Below are positions 16,439-25,264 of a stretch of 64,000 nt of DNA, in pieces. The position numbers and the translations under genes are program-made. Origin of the DNA: JANYHF01 sp963732765 (GTDB lineage Bacteria; Pseudomonadota; Alphaproteobacteria; Rhizobiales; Hyphomicrobiaceae); NCBI GenBank assembly GCA_963732765.1, contig CAVTAS010000010.1:186001-250000 (forward strand), read 5' to 3'. Position 1 is the stretch's first letter; every line of letters starts with the position of its first letter. The notes beneath the pieces were generated by a model. That model ran no database searches, was not told where the DNA came from, and was given only the letters and a program-made list of their open reading frames with translations.

Positions 16439-17405
16439 TTAAGCGCGGTGCCTGATTGGCTCGGCGGCATCGAACCAGTCTTCTTCAGTGGGCTCCGGGC
16501 GGACCGATGGCAGTCGCAACCGCGCCGTCGTGCCGGCGCCGAGCACGCTGTCGAAGGTCAGCCCGCCGTGCATCTCCTCGGCAAGGCGTTGCGAGATCGA
16601 CAGTCCGAGGCCGCTACCCTCAATGTGCCGCCGAACAGCTTCGCCGCCGCGCGCAAACGGCCGGCCGATATGCGCGAGGTCGTTCGGCCCCATGCCAAAG
16701 CCATGGTCGCGAACCGAAATCTCGACTCCATCCTCGCGGGTCGCGATCTCGATCCGTACTTCGGCGCCGCGTGGGCTGAACTTCACGGCGTTGGTGAGGA
16801 GGTTGATCAGGACCTGCAGCAGCGCGCGGCGATCCACATCGGCGACCACCGGCGCGTTCGGTGCCAGCAGGCTGAGCCCGATCGAACGCTCCGCCGCAGC
16901 GGTGGCCAGCATGTCGATGGCGGTGCGGACCGTCTCGGTGAGATCGTTGAGGTTCGGTTGGGGTGGTAGCCGGCGCTGGTCAGACTTGGTGCCGGTGGCG
17001 TCCTCCAGCACGGCCAGGATGTGCTCGCCGCTGGCCTCAATTATGCGGGCGTAGTCGCGGTAGCGTGCCGGATCGGAGGAACTGATTAGGGAGTGTACGC
17101 ATCAGGCCGGCAAAGCCGATGATGGCATTAAGTGGCGTGCGCAACTCGTGATTGAGGGCGGCTAGCGATGGGGACGTCTCGGCGGGGGTGGGCGCGCTGG
17201 CTCGCTTGCCTTTCAGGACAAGGTCAAGCGCCTGTACGGCCGCGGTTGCCAGCAGACCGGCCGTTGCCATCATTGCCCACGGGCCAGGTTCTGTCGCCAT
17301 CCAACCCGCCGCCGCCAATGGCCCCATTATGGCGACTGGCTTCATACGCTCCAGCCACCGTCCAATTCCCGCTTGAGCGGGTGTACCCAACGCAATACTT
17401 GTCAC
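16439..17405 (-). CDS. Sensor histidine kinase, split by a frameshift
   Basis: The first frame (GTG at 17405) gives an N-terminal segment with two hydrophobic stretches and the HisKA phospho-acceptor motif NHELRTPLNAIIGFAG, then goes out of frame near 17078-17095. The next frame carries the expected DYARIIEASGEHILAVLED helix and the HATPase: LINLLTNAVKFSPRG (N box), VRDHGFGMGPNDL (G1) and GSGLGLSISQRLAEEMHG (G2). One extra base explains the split. The rejoined protein of about 320 residues lacks a recognisable sensory domain, so its input is unknown. A peptidoglycan-binding protein and DUF1491 follow. No response regulator is adjacent. Confidence 0.85.
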
Positions 17406-17607
17406 GGGTTACTCCGGCATCGAACAGATGCCGTCCTCAAATTCGATCCCAACGGATGAAAATCTCGCCCATCAGCCTTACGAAAGACTGAACGCGGGGT
17501 CTTGAATTTGAGAGAAATTTGCGCCCCCAAGTTGGCGGAGACTTGATGGTTACCTGCTAAACCAGCGTCATAGAAAACTTAGGGCAACGTCCCTACAGGG
17601 GTTTGGC

Positions 17608-17976
17608 ATGTCTCTCATTCGAACCGGGCTGGTGCTCGGGGCCGTCGTCTACATGATGCCCACCGACAGCGCGAAGCAGGCGGAACTGATCCACACCGCC
17701 AGCGATACGCTGGTCTGGGGCGTCACCTATTGCGACCGCGAGCCTGCGATCTGCGCGCAGGGTAGGGTAGTCTGGGGACAGATGGTGGAGAAAGCCAAGT
17801 TCGGCGTCGCGCTGGCCAGCGACCTTGCCCAGAAGTGGCAGGACCACAACGCCAACCCAACGTCGGCGCCGGGACGGCCGACCAGCATCAACGAACTGAT
17901 CCGCACCGACGAGCCTGCTCCCAGCACAGCGGCCGCAGACCCGGCCGCCGGCTGGAACCCGTCTATAAACGGTTGA
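17608..17976 (+). CDS. DUF5330 domain protein
   Basis: This 122-residue protein starts MSLIRTGLVLGAVVYMMPTDS, a membrane anchor or signal-like segment, and contains WGVTYCDREPAICAQGR with two cysteines that could form a disulphide. The C-terminus is Pro/Ala-rich. The pattern matches DUF5330, a small Hyphomicrobiales family of unknown function. The start follows aggggtttggc. About 200 bp upstream are free of genes and separate it from the divergent histidine kinase; no consensus regulator site was recognised there. Confidence 0.82.
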   Translation: MSLIRTGLVLGAVVYMMPTDSAKQAELIHTASDTLVWGVTYCDREPAICAQGRVVWGQMVEKAKFGVALASDLAQKWQDHNANPTSAPGRPTSINELIRTDEPAPSTAAADPAAGWNPSING

Positions 17977-17982
17977 GCGCTC

Positions 17983-18447
17983 TCAATTGCCGCCGAAGTT
18001 GATATCGCGGCGCGCCGACTTGATACCGATGACTTCGCCCACAATGATGTCGAAGCCCGCCATCACGGTGAAGAAGAAGAACACTGAAGTGGCGCAACGC
18101 GGCACCAACAGGAACTCGACCAGAAAGAGCACGAACAGCAGCGGCGAGAGCAGCCGGTCGATCATGCTGTAGCCTTGCGTGTAGGTCGATTTGATCATCT
18201 CGAAAGCCAACAGGATCAGGCCGAAGGTGAACATGGCGTCGCCCAGCCGGAAGCTCACCGGCCCGCCCGGGAAGGGCAGCGTGACCAGTTCCCCGCCCTT
18301 GCGGATGATTGTTGTGCCGTCCGCCGCCAGCGCATTGGCGCCATAGAACACCTCGTTGATGCGATCCGGCGGCAGGCCCGACGTGAACACAATGGCGTTG
18401 TAGATTATGAAAGCGAGAATTAGCAGCGGAAGGGCTCTCAGCGACAT
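17983..18447 (-). CDS. Small integral membrane protein, unknown function
   Basis: This 154-residue protein from the Met at 18447 (MSLRALPLLILAFIIYNAIV) has four hydrophobic segments: residues 4-20, about 60-80, about 95-115 and about 118-140. A hydrophilic loop between the first and second contains GLPPDRINEVFYGANAL. The C-terminus is cytosolic and basic (GIKSARRDINFGGN). It converges with the DUF5330 gene. No family is assigned. The upstream in-frame codons (to 18600) are Arg/Pro-rich and look non-coding, so I used the internal Met. Confidence 0.75.
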   Translation of the reverse strand: MSLRALPLLILAFIIYNAIVFTSGLPPDRINEVFYGANALAADGTTIIRKGGELVTLPFPGGPVSFRLGDAMFTFGLILLAFEMIKSTYTQGYSMIDRLLSPLLFVLFLVEFLLVPRCATSVFFFFTVMAGFDIIVGEVIGIKSARRDINFGGN

Positions 18448-18632
18448 CGTCAGTCTCCCCGTCAGGCGCCTCTGAAAGCGGCGCGGCCAGACTATGCCCG
18501 GTCGGGACCGGTTGTGGCAATGGGGCGCGTTGGACGCAGGAGGGATGGCTTCGGGCGGTGGACAAGCGCATGCGCCCAGCGCAAACTCCGGCCATGGCAC
18601 GACAGCATTCGTTGGATGGCCGCCGACAGACC

Positions 18633-19256
18633 ATGTCGATCCTGCTTGGGGGCGAACTGGCCGTAACTGACCGGCTGCGCCGCCAGACCGCCGGATCGCG
18701 CGCTATCGCTGCCGACGGCGGCATGACCCATGCCGCCGCGCTCGGGCTGCCCGTTGACCTTTGGGTCGGCGATTTCGATTCGGCTTCGCTTGAGCTGCAG
18801 GCACGCTATCCCGATATCCCCCGCCAAACCCATCCCACCGACAAGGACAGGACCGACGGTGAAATCGCGGTCGATGCGGCATTGGCAGCCGGCGCAACCG
18901 ATCTGGTGCTGGTCGGGGCGCTGGGCGGACAGACCGACCACGCCTTGGGAAACCTGGCGTTGCTGTTGTCGCTGGCGGGCCGGGGCATCGCCGCTTATGC
19001 CACCAGCGGTCGCGAGGAAGCCTATCCCATGACGCCCGGCCGCATCGCCATCGACCTTGCCCCGGGATCGCGCCTCAGCATCATTGCCTTCTCGCCGCTG
19101 TTCGGGCTCGATGTGTCCGGCGTGCGTTGGCCTCTAGACAAAGCCGACGTGAAAATCGGCAGCACCTGGACACTGTCCAATGTCGCAACCGGCCCCGTCG
19201 ATGTTGGTCTCATCCAGGGCACGGGCTTAATCCTGGCCTATCCGGCGGGCAGATAA
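18633..19256 (+). CDS. Thiamine pyrophosphokinase
   Basis: This protein of about 207 residues transfers pyrophosphate from ATP to thiamine to make thiamine diphosphate. The N-terminal catalytic domain shows the family motifs AIAADGGMTHAAALG, DLWVGDFDSASLEL and HPTDKDRTDGEIAVDAAL, and the C-terminal beta domain follows (IKIGSTW-like VKIGSTWTLSN). Starts at 18558 and 18594 are also in frame; 18633 fits the family N-terminus best but has no strong ribosome-binding site. The stop codon lies within the left arm of an inverted repeat. Confidence 0.87.
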   Translation: MSILLGGELAVTDRLRRQTAGSRAIAADGGMTHAAALGLPVDLWVGDFDSASLELQARYPDIPRQTHPTDKDRTDGEIAVDAALAAGATDLVLVGALGGQTDHALGNLALLLSLAGRGIAAYATSGREEAYPMTPGRIAIDLAPGSRLSIIAFSPLFGLDVSGVRWPLDKADVKIGSTWTLSNVATGPVDVGLIQGTGLILAYPAGR

Positions 19257-19343
19257 ACGGGGACAGTTTACTTATATCGCTACTCGATCTTTCGAACCGG
19301 CGAGCTCTTGAGCGCGATGTAAATAAACTGTCCCTGTTTATCT
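19251..19343. repeat. Inverted repeat with GGGACAGTTTA core
   Basis: AGATAAACGGGGACAGTTTA at 19251-19270 is mirrored by TAAACTGTCCCTGTTTATCT ending at 19343, with about 22 of 24 positions matching. It encloses 45 bp and lies between the thiamine pyrophosphokinase stop and guaA. A related single site occurs at 45144-45162. The GGGACAGTTTA motif resembles ends associated with small non-autonomous elements, but no transposase is here. Confidence 0.75.
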
Positions 19344-19382
19344 GCCAATTGCGAGACCCCGTCCGATCCCCTAATCAGGGCC

Positions 19383-20931
19383 ATGACCCAGACCATCCTC
19401 ATTGTCGACTTCGGCAGCCAGGTAACCCAGCTGATCGCCCGCCGCGTCCGCGAAGCCGGCGTCTACTGCGAGATCCACCCCTTCAGCAAAGCCGAATCCG
19501 CCTTCGACCGCTTGAGGCCGGTAGGCGTGATCCTGTCGGGCGGACCGAGCAGCGTCTACTGGACCGACGCGCCGCGCGCTCCGCAAACGGATCCTGGACG
19601 CCGATGTTCCAATGCTAGGCATCTGCTACGGCAACCAGACCATGGTGGCACAACTTGGCGGCGCCGTGGAGGGCGGGCATGCCGCCGAGTTCGGCCGCGC
19701 CGAGCTGGAGGTGACGGGTGTCAGTCCACTGTTCGACGGGATCTGGCAGCCCGGCAGCCGCGATACCGTCTGGATGAGCCATGGCGACAAGATCACCGCC
19801 ATTCCCGAAGGCTTTCAGGTCATCGCCCGTTCGCCAAACTGTGAAAACGCCGTCATCGCCAACGAGGCGCGGCGGCGGTACGGCGTGCTGTTCCATCCCG
19901 AAGTCGTGCACACGCCCAAGGGCGCTGCCCTGATCCGCAATTTCGTGCGCGGCATCTGCGGGGCGGCCGGCAGTTGGACCATGGCGCAGTTCAAGACGGC
20001 CGAGATCGAAAAGATCCGCAAGCAGGTCGGCAAGGCGCGTGTCATCTGCGGCCTATCGGGGGGCGTGGACAGCGCCGTCGCAGCCGTGCTGATCCATGAA
20101 GCAATCGGCGACCAGCTGACCTGCATTTTCGTCGACCACGGCCTGATGCGCCAGAACGAAGCCGACGAAGTGGTGAGCCTGTTCCGAGGCCACTACAACA
20201 TCCCGCTGGTGCACGTGAACGCGGCACAGAAATTCATCGGCGCGCTGGCCGGCATTTCCGATCCGGAGAAGAAGCGCAAGACCATTGGCGGGCTGTTCAT
20301 CGAAGTGTTCGAAGCCGAGGCGCGCAAGCTCGGGGGAGCCGGGTTCCTGGCGCAGGGCACGCTTTATCCCGACGTGATCGAAAGCGTCTCCTTCACTGGC
20401 GGCCCGTCCGTCACCATAAAATCCCACCACAACGTCGGCGGCCTGCCCGAGCGCATGAAACTGAAACTGGTCGAACCCTTGCGCGAACTCTTCAAGGACG
20501 AAGTGCGCGTACTCGGCCGCGAACTCGGCCTTCCCGAGAGCTTCGTCGGCCGCCATCCGTTCCCCGGGCCGGGTCTGGCCATCCGCATTCCCGGCGACAT
20601 CACGCCGGAGAAACTCGACATCCTGCGCCAGGCCGACGCTGTTTATCTCGACGAGATCCGCAAGGCGGGTCTCTACGACCAGATCTGGCAGGCCTTCGCG
20701 GTGCTGCTGCCAGTGCGGACGGTCGGCGTGATGGGCGACGGGCGCACCTACGACCAGGTTTGCGCCCTGCGCGCCGTAACGTCCACGGACGGTATGACGG
20801 CGGACTTCTTCCCGTTCCCCTATGAGGTGTTGGGCCGTGCCGCGACCCGCATCATCAACGAGGTGAAGGGCATCAACCGGGTGGTCTACGACGTGACGAG
20901 CAAGCCACCGGGGACGATTGAGTGGGAATGA
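19383..20931 (+). CDS. guaA: GMP synthase (glutamine-hydrolysing), split by a frameshift
   Basis: GuaA converts XMP to GMP. The first frame from 19383 gives the glutamine amidotransferase start (TILIVDFGSQVTQLIARR to ILSGGPSSVYW). The nucleophile Cys in MLGICYGNQTM and everything after it lie in the next frame. One extra base at about 19571-19588 accounts for the shift. The second frame then runs through the ATP-pyrophosphatase P-loop GLSGGVDSAVAA and the dimerisation domain to VTSKPPGTIEWE, the canonical GuaA C-terminus. The rejoined length (about 515 residues) is normal. Because GuaA is normally needed for growth, a consensus error is more likely than a pseudogene. Confidence 0.93.
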
Positions 20932-21016
20932 TTTGGTTGGTTCCGCTGGCTATTGCGGGCACCGTCATGACGGTGCCCGAACTGAAGCTATGGTGCGACT
21001 TGCCGGTCAGATAAGT

Positions 21017-22798
21017 TCAGTGCCCGGACCCCGAGGCTTTGCTGTAGGGCTTGTAGATGTCCGGCTGCTGCTCGCCTTCGACCATGATGAAGCCCAGCAG
21101 TCCACGTTCCAGGCGTGACAGCGCGTGGTCCACCAGCAGATAGCGGCCGGGCACCTCGAGCGCGAATTCGGTGACCACCGCACCGCCGGGAGGAACCGAG
21201 ACCGTCTGTACACCGATAACAGGCGGGCTCGCCAGATTGCCCCACTCGTAGACGCGATCGAAGATCTCGCCGATGACGTGGAAGGATGAAGTGAAGTTCG
21301 GCCCGCCCACGCCCATGAACAGGCGCACCGTCTCGCCCACCTTGGCGTGCATCATGTGTTGTTTCGTCAGTGCGCCGACGGCGCCGTTGAAGACGAAGTA
21401 TTCGGGCTGCTCGGCCAGGAGCTTATCGACACTGAACTCTTGGGCGCCGTGCTGGCCAAACGGCGCGCCGGTGTAGATTTCGCCCTGCATGACATAGAAC
21501 TCGTGGTCGACCGGAGGCAGTCCTCCCTCGGGTTCGACCAGGATCATGCCGTACATGCCGTTGGCGATGTGGTGCGCCACCATCGGCGTTGCGCAGTGAT
21601 AGACATAGAGGCCTGGGACCAGCGCCTTGAAGTCGAGCTGCTTGGTCTGGCCGGGTTCGACCTGCAGGAAGGCCGCGCCGCCGCCGGGGCCGGTCGTGGC
21701 ATGGAAGTCGACCGAATGTATCATCGCTGAGTCGGGATCATTCTTTACGAAGACTTGCACCGTGTCGCCGACACGCACACGCAGCATCGGTCCCGGAACG
21801 GTGCCGTTGAAAGTCCAATAGCGATAGGTGGTGCCGTCGGCGAGCTGGCCATCGACTTCCACGGTCTCAAGATCGACCCGGACGGTCCTGGGCTCGCGTT
21901 TGCCAATGGGTGCGGGGACTTTGGCGGGGTCCATGGAAATGTCACGGGCTTCGGCGCCGTTGGTTGGCGAGGTCTTGGCTGCAATGGCAACCTTGCCTTC
22001 CATGCCGGCCAGCCGGTGGCCGGGCAGCGAGCAGAAATAGGCGGTTGCGCCGGCCTTGCGGGCGCGAAACACCATCGTCGTGCTGGACCCCTTGTCGCGG
22101 ACCTGTTCGGACGCCAGGTCCTGATCGTTCGGGCCTTGCTTCTCGAAGACGATGTCGTGCGCCGCCCCCTCGCCATTGATCAGCGTCACCTGAACGACAT
22201 CGCCAGCGCCCGCCTTCAACTCCGGATTGACGACGCCATCGATCGTACCGCCGAAGCCGATGTACACCATGCGGCCCTCGGCAATGCCCGAACGCAGGGT
22301 GTATTTGATGTCCGGGATGTACCCAGCCGGAATCGAGGCGTCGCCGTTTGCCGGCGCAGTGGCCGTGGCGGCAACGGCTGGAGCCTGGGGTGCGGGAGTG
22401 GGCGCGGCAGCCTGCGTGCTGTGGCTCTTCAGGAACTCGATGACGGCCGCCCGGTCAGCTGGCTGTGACAGGCCGCCGTAGGTCATGCGCGTCCCCGGAA
22501 TCAGGTCCGACGGATGCGTCAGATATTTGTCGAGCGTTGCGGCGTCCCAGGTAATGTTCGATTGCACCATGGCGGGAGAGTAGCGGAAGCCGGACAGCGT
22601 ACCGGCTTTCCGTCCGATCACGTCGGATAGGGAGGGCCCGAGCTTGTTGACGCCGGGATCGATGCTGTGACAGGCGATGCACTTGCGGAACACCGCCGCA
22701 CCATCGACAGCGTCGTCGGCCAGCGCCGAGGTGATCGGACTCAGACAGGTCATCGCAAGTGCAAGCGAAACCCCAGCAATACGAGCACTGACGGCCAT
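21017..22798 (-). CDS. nirK: Copper nitrite reductase with fused cytochrome c and cupredoxin domains
   Basis: This 593-residue exported protein reduces nitrite to NO in the periplasm. After a signal peptide (about residues 1-28) comes a class I cytochrome c (CIACH at 40-44, Met 105 ligand). An Ala/Pro linker (129-157) leads to a cupredoxin with complete type 1 copper ligands (His 214, Cys 256, His 261, Met 266), then the two-domain NirK core. The core has type 1 ligands His 361, Cys 402, His 410 and Met 415, type 2 ligands His 366, His 401 and His 558, and catalytic Asp 364 and His 507. All are intact. The fusion places haem, an extra blue copper and the NirK sites in one chain. An FNR/NnrR-like box lies 90 bp upstream. 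Confidence 0.96.
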   Translation of the reverse strand: MAVSARIAGVSLALAMTCLSPITSALADDAVDGAAVFRKCIACHSIDPGVNKLGPSLSDVIGRKAGTLSGFRYSPAMVQSNITWDAATLDKYLTHPSDLIPGTRMTYGGLSQPADRAAVIEFLKSHSTQAAAPTPAPQAPAVAATATAPANGDASIPAGYIPDIKYTLRSGIAEGRMVYIGFGGTIDGVVNPELKAGAGDVVQVTLINGEGAAHDIVFEKQGPNDQDLASEQVRDKGSSTTMVFRARKAGATAYFCSLPGHRLAGMEGKVAIAAKTSPTNGAEARDISMDPAKVPAPIGKREPRTVRVDLETVEVDGQLADGTTYRYWTFNGTVPGPMLRVRVGDTVQVFVKNDPDSAMIHSVDFHATTGPGGGAAFLQVEPGQTKQLDFKALVPGLYVYHCATPMVAHHIANGMYGMILVEPEGGLPPVDHEFYVMQGEIYTGAPFGQHGAQEFSVDKLLAEQPEYFVFNGAVGALTKQHMMHAKVGETVRLFMGVGGPNFTSSFHVIGEIFDRVYEWGNLASPPVIGVQTVSVPPGGAVVTEFALEVPGRYLLVDHALSRLERGLLGFIMVEGEQQPDIYKPYSKASGSGH

Positions 22799-22887
22799 GA
22801 CATTCCTCCTGATTGCGGTCTTGGCGACGCGCTGGCGGCACCCTCTCCCGAAAGCACTGAGAATGTCGTGATCGTCAGCCGGCTACT

Positions 22888-22901
22888 TTGATTTTAGTCA
22901 A
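22888..22901 (-). promoter_or_regulatory. FNR/NnrR-type box upstream of nirK
   Basis: TTGATTTTAGTCAA on the plus strand (TTGACTAAAATCAA for nirK) matches TTGAT-N4-ATCAA with one mismatch. It is centred about 96 bp before the nirK start. Crp/Fnr-family regulators of this type control denitrification genes in response to low oxygen or NO. Two perfect relatives lie at 23860-23873 and 40359-40372. Confidence 0.65.
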
Positions 22902-22960
22902 TCTGCTGACGTTGTATCTATCCGGTTGATGGTGTGGCGCAGAGCTCTGTTGGTCACATC

Positions 22961-23173
22961 TCACCGGCATACCATTACGGGCAAATCCGTATGCGCCAAG
23001 ATCTTCTGGGTGACGCTGCCGAGCAAAAGAGCGTTGACGCCGCTTCGTCCATGCGAGGCCATCAGGATCAGATCAGCCCCGATCGACTTGGCTGTCGCGA
23101 GAATGGCTTGATACGGATGGTCGCTCTCCATGATCCTGCTGTCGCAGGCGATCCAGCAGGCAGCGGTCGGGCA
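22961..23173 (-). pseudogene. C-terminal remnant of a universal stress protein
   Basis: Reading leftward from an in-frame stop at 23174-23176, the frame gives SDHPYQAILATAKSIGADLI, then the UspA nucleotide-binding loop region (MASHGRSGVNALLLGSVTQK) and the ending TDLPVMVCR with a TGA at 22961-22963. This is about the last 65-70 residues of a UspA domain. The N-terminal half is absent, and the upstream DNA belongs to the tail region of the cupredoxin gene. An internal ATG at 23131 could start a short peptide, but a functional Usp fold is unlikely. Universal stress proteins often accompany denitrification genes, so this may be the scar of a rearrangement. Confidence 0.7.
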
Positions 23174-23253
23174 TCAAGCAGTAAGAGACCCCGGATGCCA
23201 GTGTTTGGCGATGGCCGGGGTCCGAGTTGGGCTGCTAGGAGGAGACAAGCAGC

Positions 23254-23748
23254 CTAGTTGACGGTGACGATGGTCCACATGCCGGCCATGTAGTGACCGG
23301 GTACATTGCAATAGAGCAGATAGGTTCCCGGCTTCAAGGTTAACGTCACGGAGCCCGTCTTTCCTGGATCGATTTCGGCAACTTCGCCGAGATGACCGGC
23401 GGCATCTTCGTCGACGCGGTTCTCGTTTGCATTGTAGGGGAGAGGCTTGGTGGGATCGATGGCCGTCGATACCACCATCTCGTGAATGAGGGTTTTCGAA
23501 GCATTGGAAAGTTCGAAAGTCACCTCTCCGGCCGGAACCGTCGCGGGGGTGGCCTTCAGGAACATCGTGGCCTTGGACATGTCGCCGCCGGTGGCCATGC
23601 CCAGTGTCAAGGTGGGGTCCATGTCGGCCGTGGTCTCGGTCGCCGAGACTTTCACAACCTCGCCGGCGGCCACTGCGGGGCCGACCCAACCAGCCGCAGC
23701 AAGAAGTGCTGCCGCAGCAAGCATGCCAATCTTGCGTGATTTCTGCAT
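23254..23748 (-). CDS. Exported blue copper (cupredoxin) protein
   Basis: This 164-residue protein begins with a signal peptide (MQKSRKIGMLAAAALLAAAG, ending near VGPAVAA). The mature cupredoxin fold carries a complete set of type 1 copper ligands: His in KTLIHEMVVS, and Cys, His and Met in LLYCNVPGHYMAGMW. It resembles plastocyanin/azurin-like domains of the sulphocyanin/PetE type. A perfect FNR-type box 112 bp upstream and the neighbouring nirK suggest it is a periplasmic electron carrier for nitrite reduction; this is inference. The start follows AAGGAACGGATC. Confidence 0.9.
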   Translation of the reverse strand: MQKSRKIGMLAAAALLAAAGWVGPAVAAGEVVKVSATETTADMDPTLTLGMATGGDMSKATMFLKATPATVPAGEVTFELSNASKTLIHEMVVSTAIDPTKPLPYNANENRVDEDAAGHLGEVAEIDPGKTGSVTLTLKPGTYLLYCNVPGHYMAGMWTIVTVN

Positions 23749-23859
23749 GATCCGTTCCTTAGCGAGTTGCCATCGCGCATCCTTAAGTGTAGCGCGCCGC
23801 CTTTGAAGATACGTCTCCTTAGGTTGTGATCAGATTGCTCCGTCCTTAGACTGAGGAGA

Positions 23860-23873
23860 TTGATCAGGATCAA
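23860..23873 (-). promoter_or_regulatory. Perfect FNR/NnrR-type box upstream of the cupredoxin gene
   Basis: TTGATCAGGATCAA fits the symmetrical consensus TTGAT-N4-ATCAA with no mismatch. It is centred about 118 bp before the cupredoxin start. Control by an FNR, NnrR or DNR-type regulator is the natural reading. It would link this gene to nirK and to the cytochrome b gene at 40437. Confidence 0.7.
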
Positions 23874-23927
23874 GCGGATCAACACCAAATGGCGGTGGGT
23901 GCCGCAAGTTGACGAACTTACGTCTTG

Positions 23928-24073
23928 AGGCCCTCGTTCAGGTATTCCTTGATCTTGCGCGCTTCCCAGTCGGATGCCAAACCGATGCGGTGCCAGAAGA
24001 CGCCAATGGCGTGGCCGAGAAGGCCAATGCCCCACTGGCGCGCGACCCGTCGTCGAGCGCTGCGAAGCTTGTC
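23928..24073 (-). pseudogene. Truncated 2TM-domain-like protein
   Basis: After an in-frame TAG at 24074-24076 the leftward frame reads DKLRSARRRVARQWGIGLLG, then HAIGVFWHRIG, then SDWEARKIKEYLNEGLKT and TAA at 23928-23930. The second helix and the WEARKI-type end resemble the C-terminal half of small 2TM-domain proteins. The first helix is missing, and just before the TAG is an ATG CAT GAC. Either an amber mutation and a deletion inactivated the gene, or this is a short peptide with an undetected start. Confidence 0.4.
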
Positions 24074-24281
24074 CTAGTCATGCATGGCAGACACTCCGTT
24101 GCGATGTGTTGGCAGGATTTGCCAACGGACAATATCGGCGATCGAAGTGGCTCGCGGGTTGCGCTGGATCAATCGTCGCGGGGATGGTCGCCGCGCGACT
24201 TTGCGGATATCCAGTCCGCAGAACCCGATATACGACAGAGCCTTCCGTACGACACCGACTTGGACTATCTCAGCTTGGACC

Positions 24282-24306
24282 GGTCCCGGCTGTCGCTGGG
24301 ATGACG
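24282..24306. repeat. Single degenerate GTCATCCCGGC-type repeat
   Basis: GGTCCCGGCTGTCGCTGGGA followed by TGACG is one arm of the paired palindrome family seen at 14104, 31582 and 47938. The partner arm is not present. It lies in the gap between the 2TM remnant and iolE (about 290 bp). Nothing else recognisable was found in that gap. Confidence 0.6.
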
Positions 24307-24363
24307 AGAGCACGCCCGCGCGGGAATGCTGACTTAGGCCGCGCCCAACACAAGGACCCAAAC

Positions 24364-25263
24364 ATGAAAGCCAAACTCGGCATGTCCCCCATAGCGTGGT
24401 GGAACGACGACCTGGTGGAACTCAGCGACGATGTCTCGCTGGAGGAATGCCTGCGCCAGTCGCGCTCGGCCGGTTTCACCGGCATGGAGATGGGGCGGCG
24501 CTTTCCGAGCGACCCCAAGGTGATGTTGCCGATCCTGAAGGCAGCGCGCACTACGCTGTGTGGCGGCTGGTTCTCGGGCCGGCTGGTAGACGGTGAACTG
24601 GCGGCCGACAAGGACCGCATCCAGCCGATGATCGAGCTGTTCAAGGCCGTCGATGCGCCTTGCATCGTCTATGGCGAAATCGGCCGCTCGATCCAGGGCG
24701 ACCGTACCAAGCCGCTGGCGACCAAGCCGAAGCTCTCCGATGACGAGATGAAGGCCTATGCCCGCAAGGTGACGAAGTTCGGCGAATGGTGCGCCGATCA
24801 GGGCATGCCGCTCTCCTACCACCACCACATGGCGGCCGTGGTTGAGACCGAGCCCGAACTCGACGCGTTCATGGCGAACTCGGGCGAGGGCATCCCGCTG
24901 CTGATGGATGCCGGCCACATGGCCTTTGCGGGGGGCGACGTGCTGCGCTGCATCGACAAGCATCACAAGCGCATCACCCACGTCCACACCAAGGACGTGC
25001 GCATGGATGTGATCAACAAGCTGGACCGCAGCAAACAGTCGTTCCTGGACGCGGTGGCGTTGGGCGCCTTCACGGTGCCGGGCGACGGCTCGCTGGATTT
25101 CGAGGCCATCGTCAAGAAGCTGGCGGGCTACGGCTACGATGGCTGGTTCGTGGTCGAGGCCGAGCAGGACCCCAAGAAGGCGCCGCCGCTGAAGATGGCT
25201 CAGGTCGGCCACAAGGAACTGATGCGCGTCATGACGGCTGCCGGCTACACGGTGGTGGATTGA
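24364..25263 (+). CDS. iolE: Myo-inosose-2 dehydratase / sugar isomerase (IolE-like)
   Basis: This 299-residue TIM-barrel protein of the AP endonuclease family 2 fold starts MKAKLGMSPIAWWNDDL, typical of IolE, which dehydrates 2-keto-myo-inositol. Metal ligands expected for the fold are visible: Glu in GFTGMEMG, His in LSYHHHMAAVVET, Asp/His in LLMDAGHMAFAGG, His in THVHTKDV, and Glu in WFVVEAEQDPKKA. The start at 24364 is favoured over the far-upstream frame extension. The SDR gene follows 1 bp later, so they form a two-gene unit. The rest of the iol pathway is not in the window, so another polyol substrate is possible. Confidence 0.85.
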   Translation: MKAKLGMSPIAWWNDDLVELSDDVSLEECLRQSRSAGFTGMEMGRRFPSDPKVMLPILKAARTTLCGGWFSGRLVDGELAADKDRIQPMIELFKAVDAPCIVYGEIGRSIQGDRTKPLATKPKLSDDEMKAYARKVTKFGEWCADQGMPLSYHHHMAAVVETEPELDAFMANSGEGIPLLMDAGHMAFAGGDVLRCIDKHHKRITHVHTKDVRMDVINKLDRSKQSFLDAVALGAFTVPGDGSLDFEAIVKKLAGYGYDGWFVVEAEQDPKKAPPLKMAQVGHKELMRVMTAAGYTVVD

Positions 25264-25264
25264 T

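Noticed and set aside
23909..24304. Plus-strand frame of 131 codons between cupredoxin and iolE.
   Set aside because: It overlaps the 2TM-like remnant on the other strand and ends in a repeat unit; the translation has no recognisable domain.
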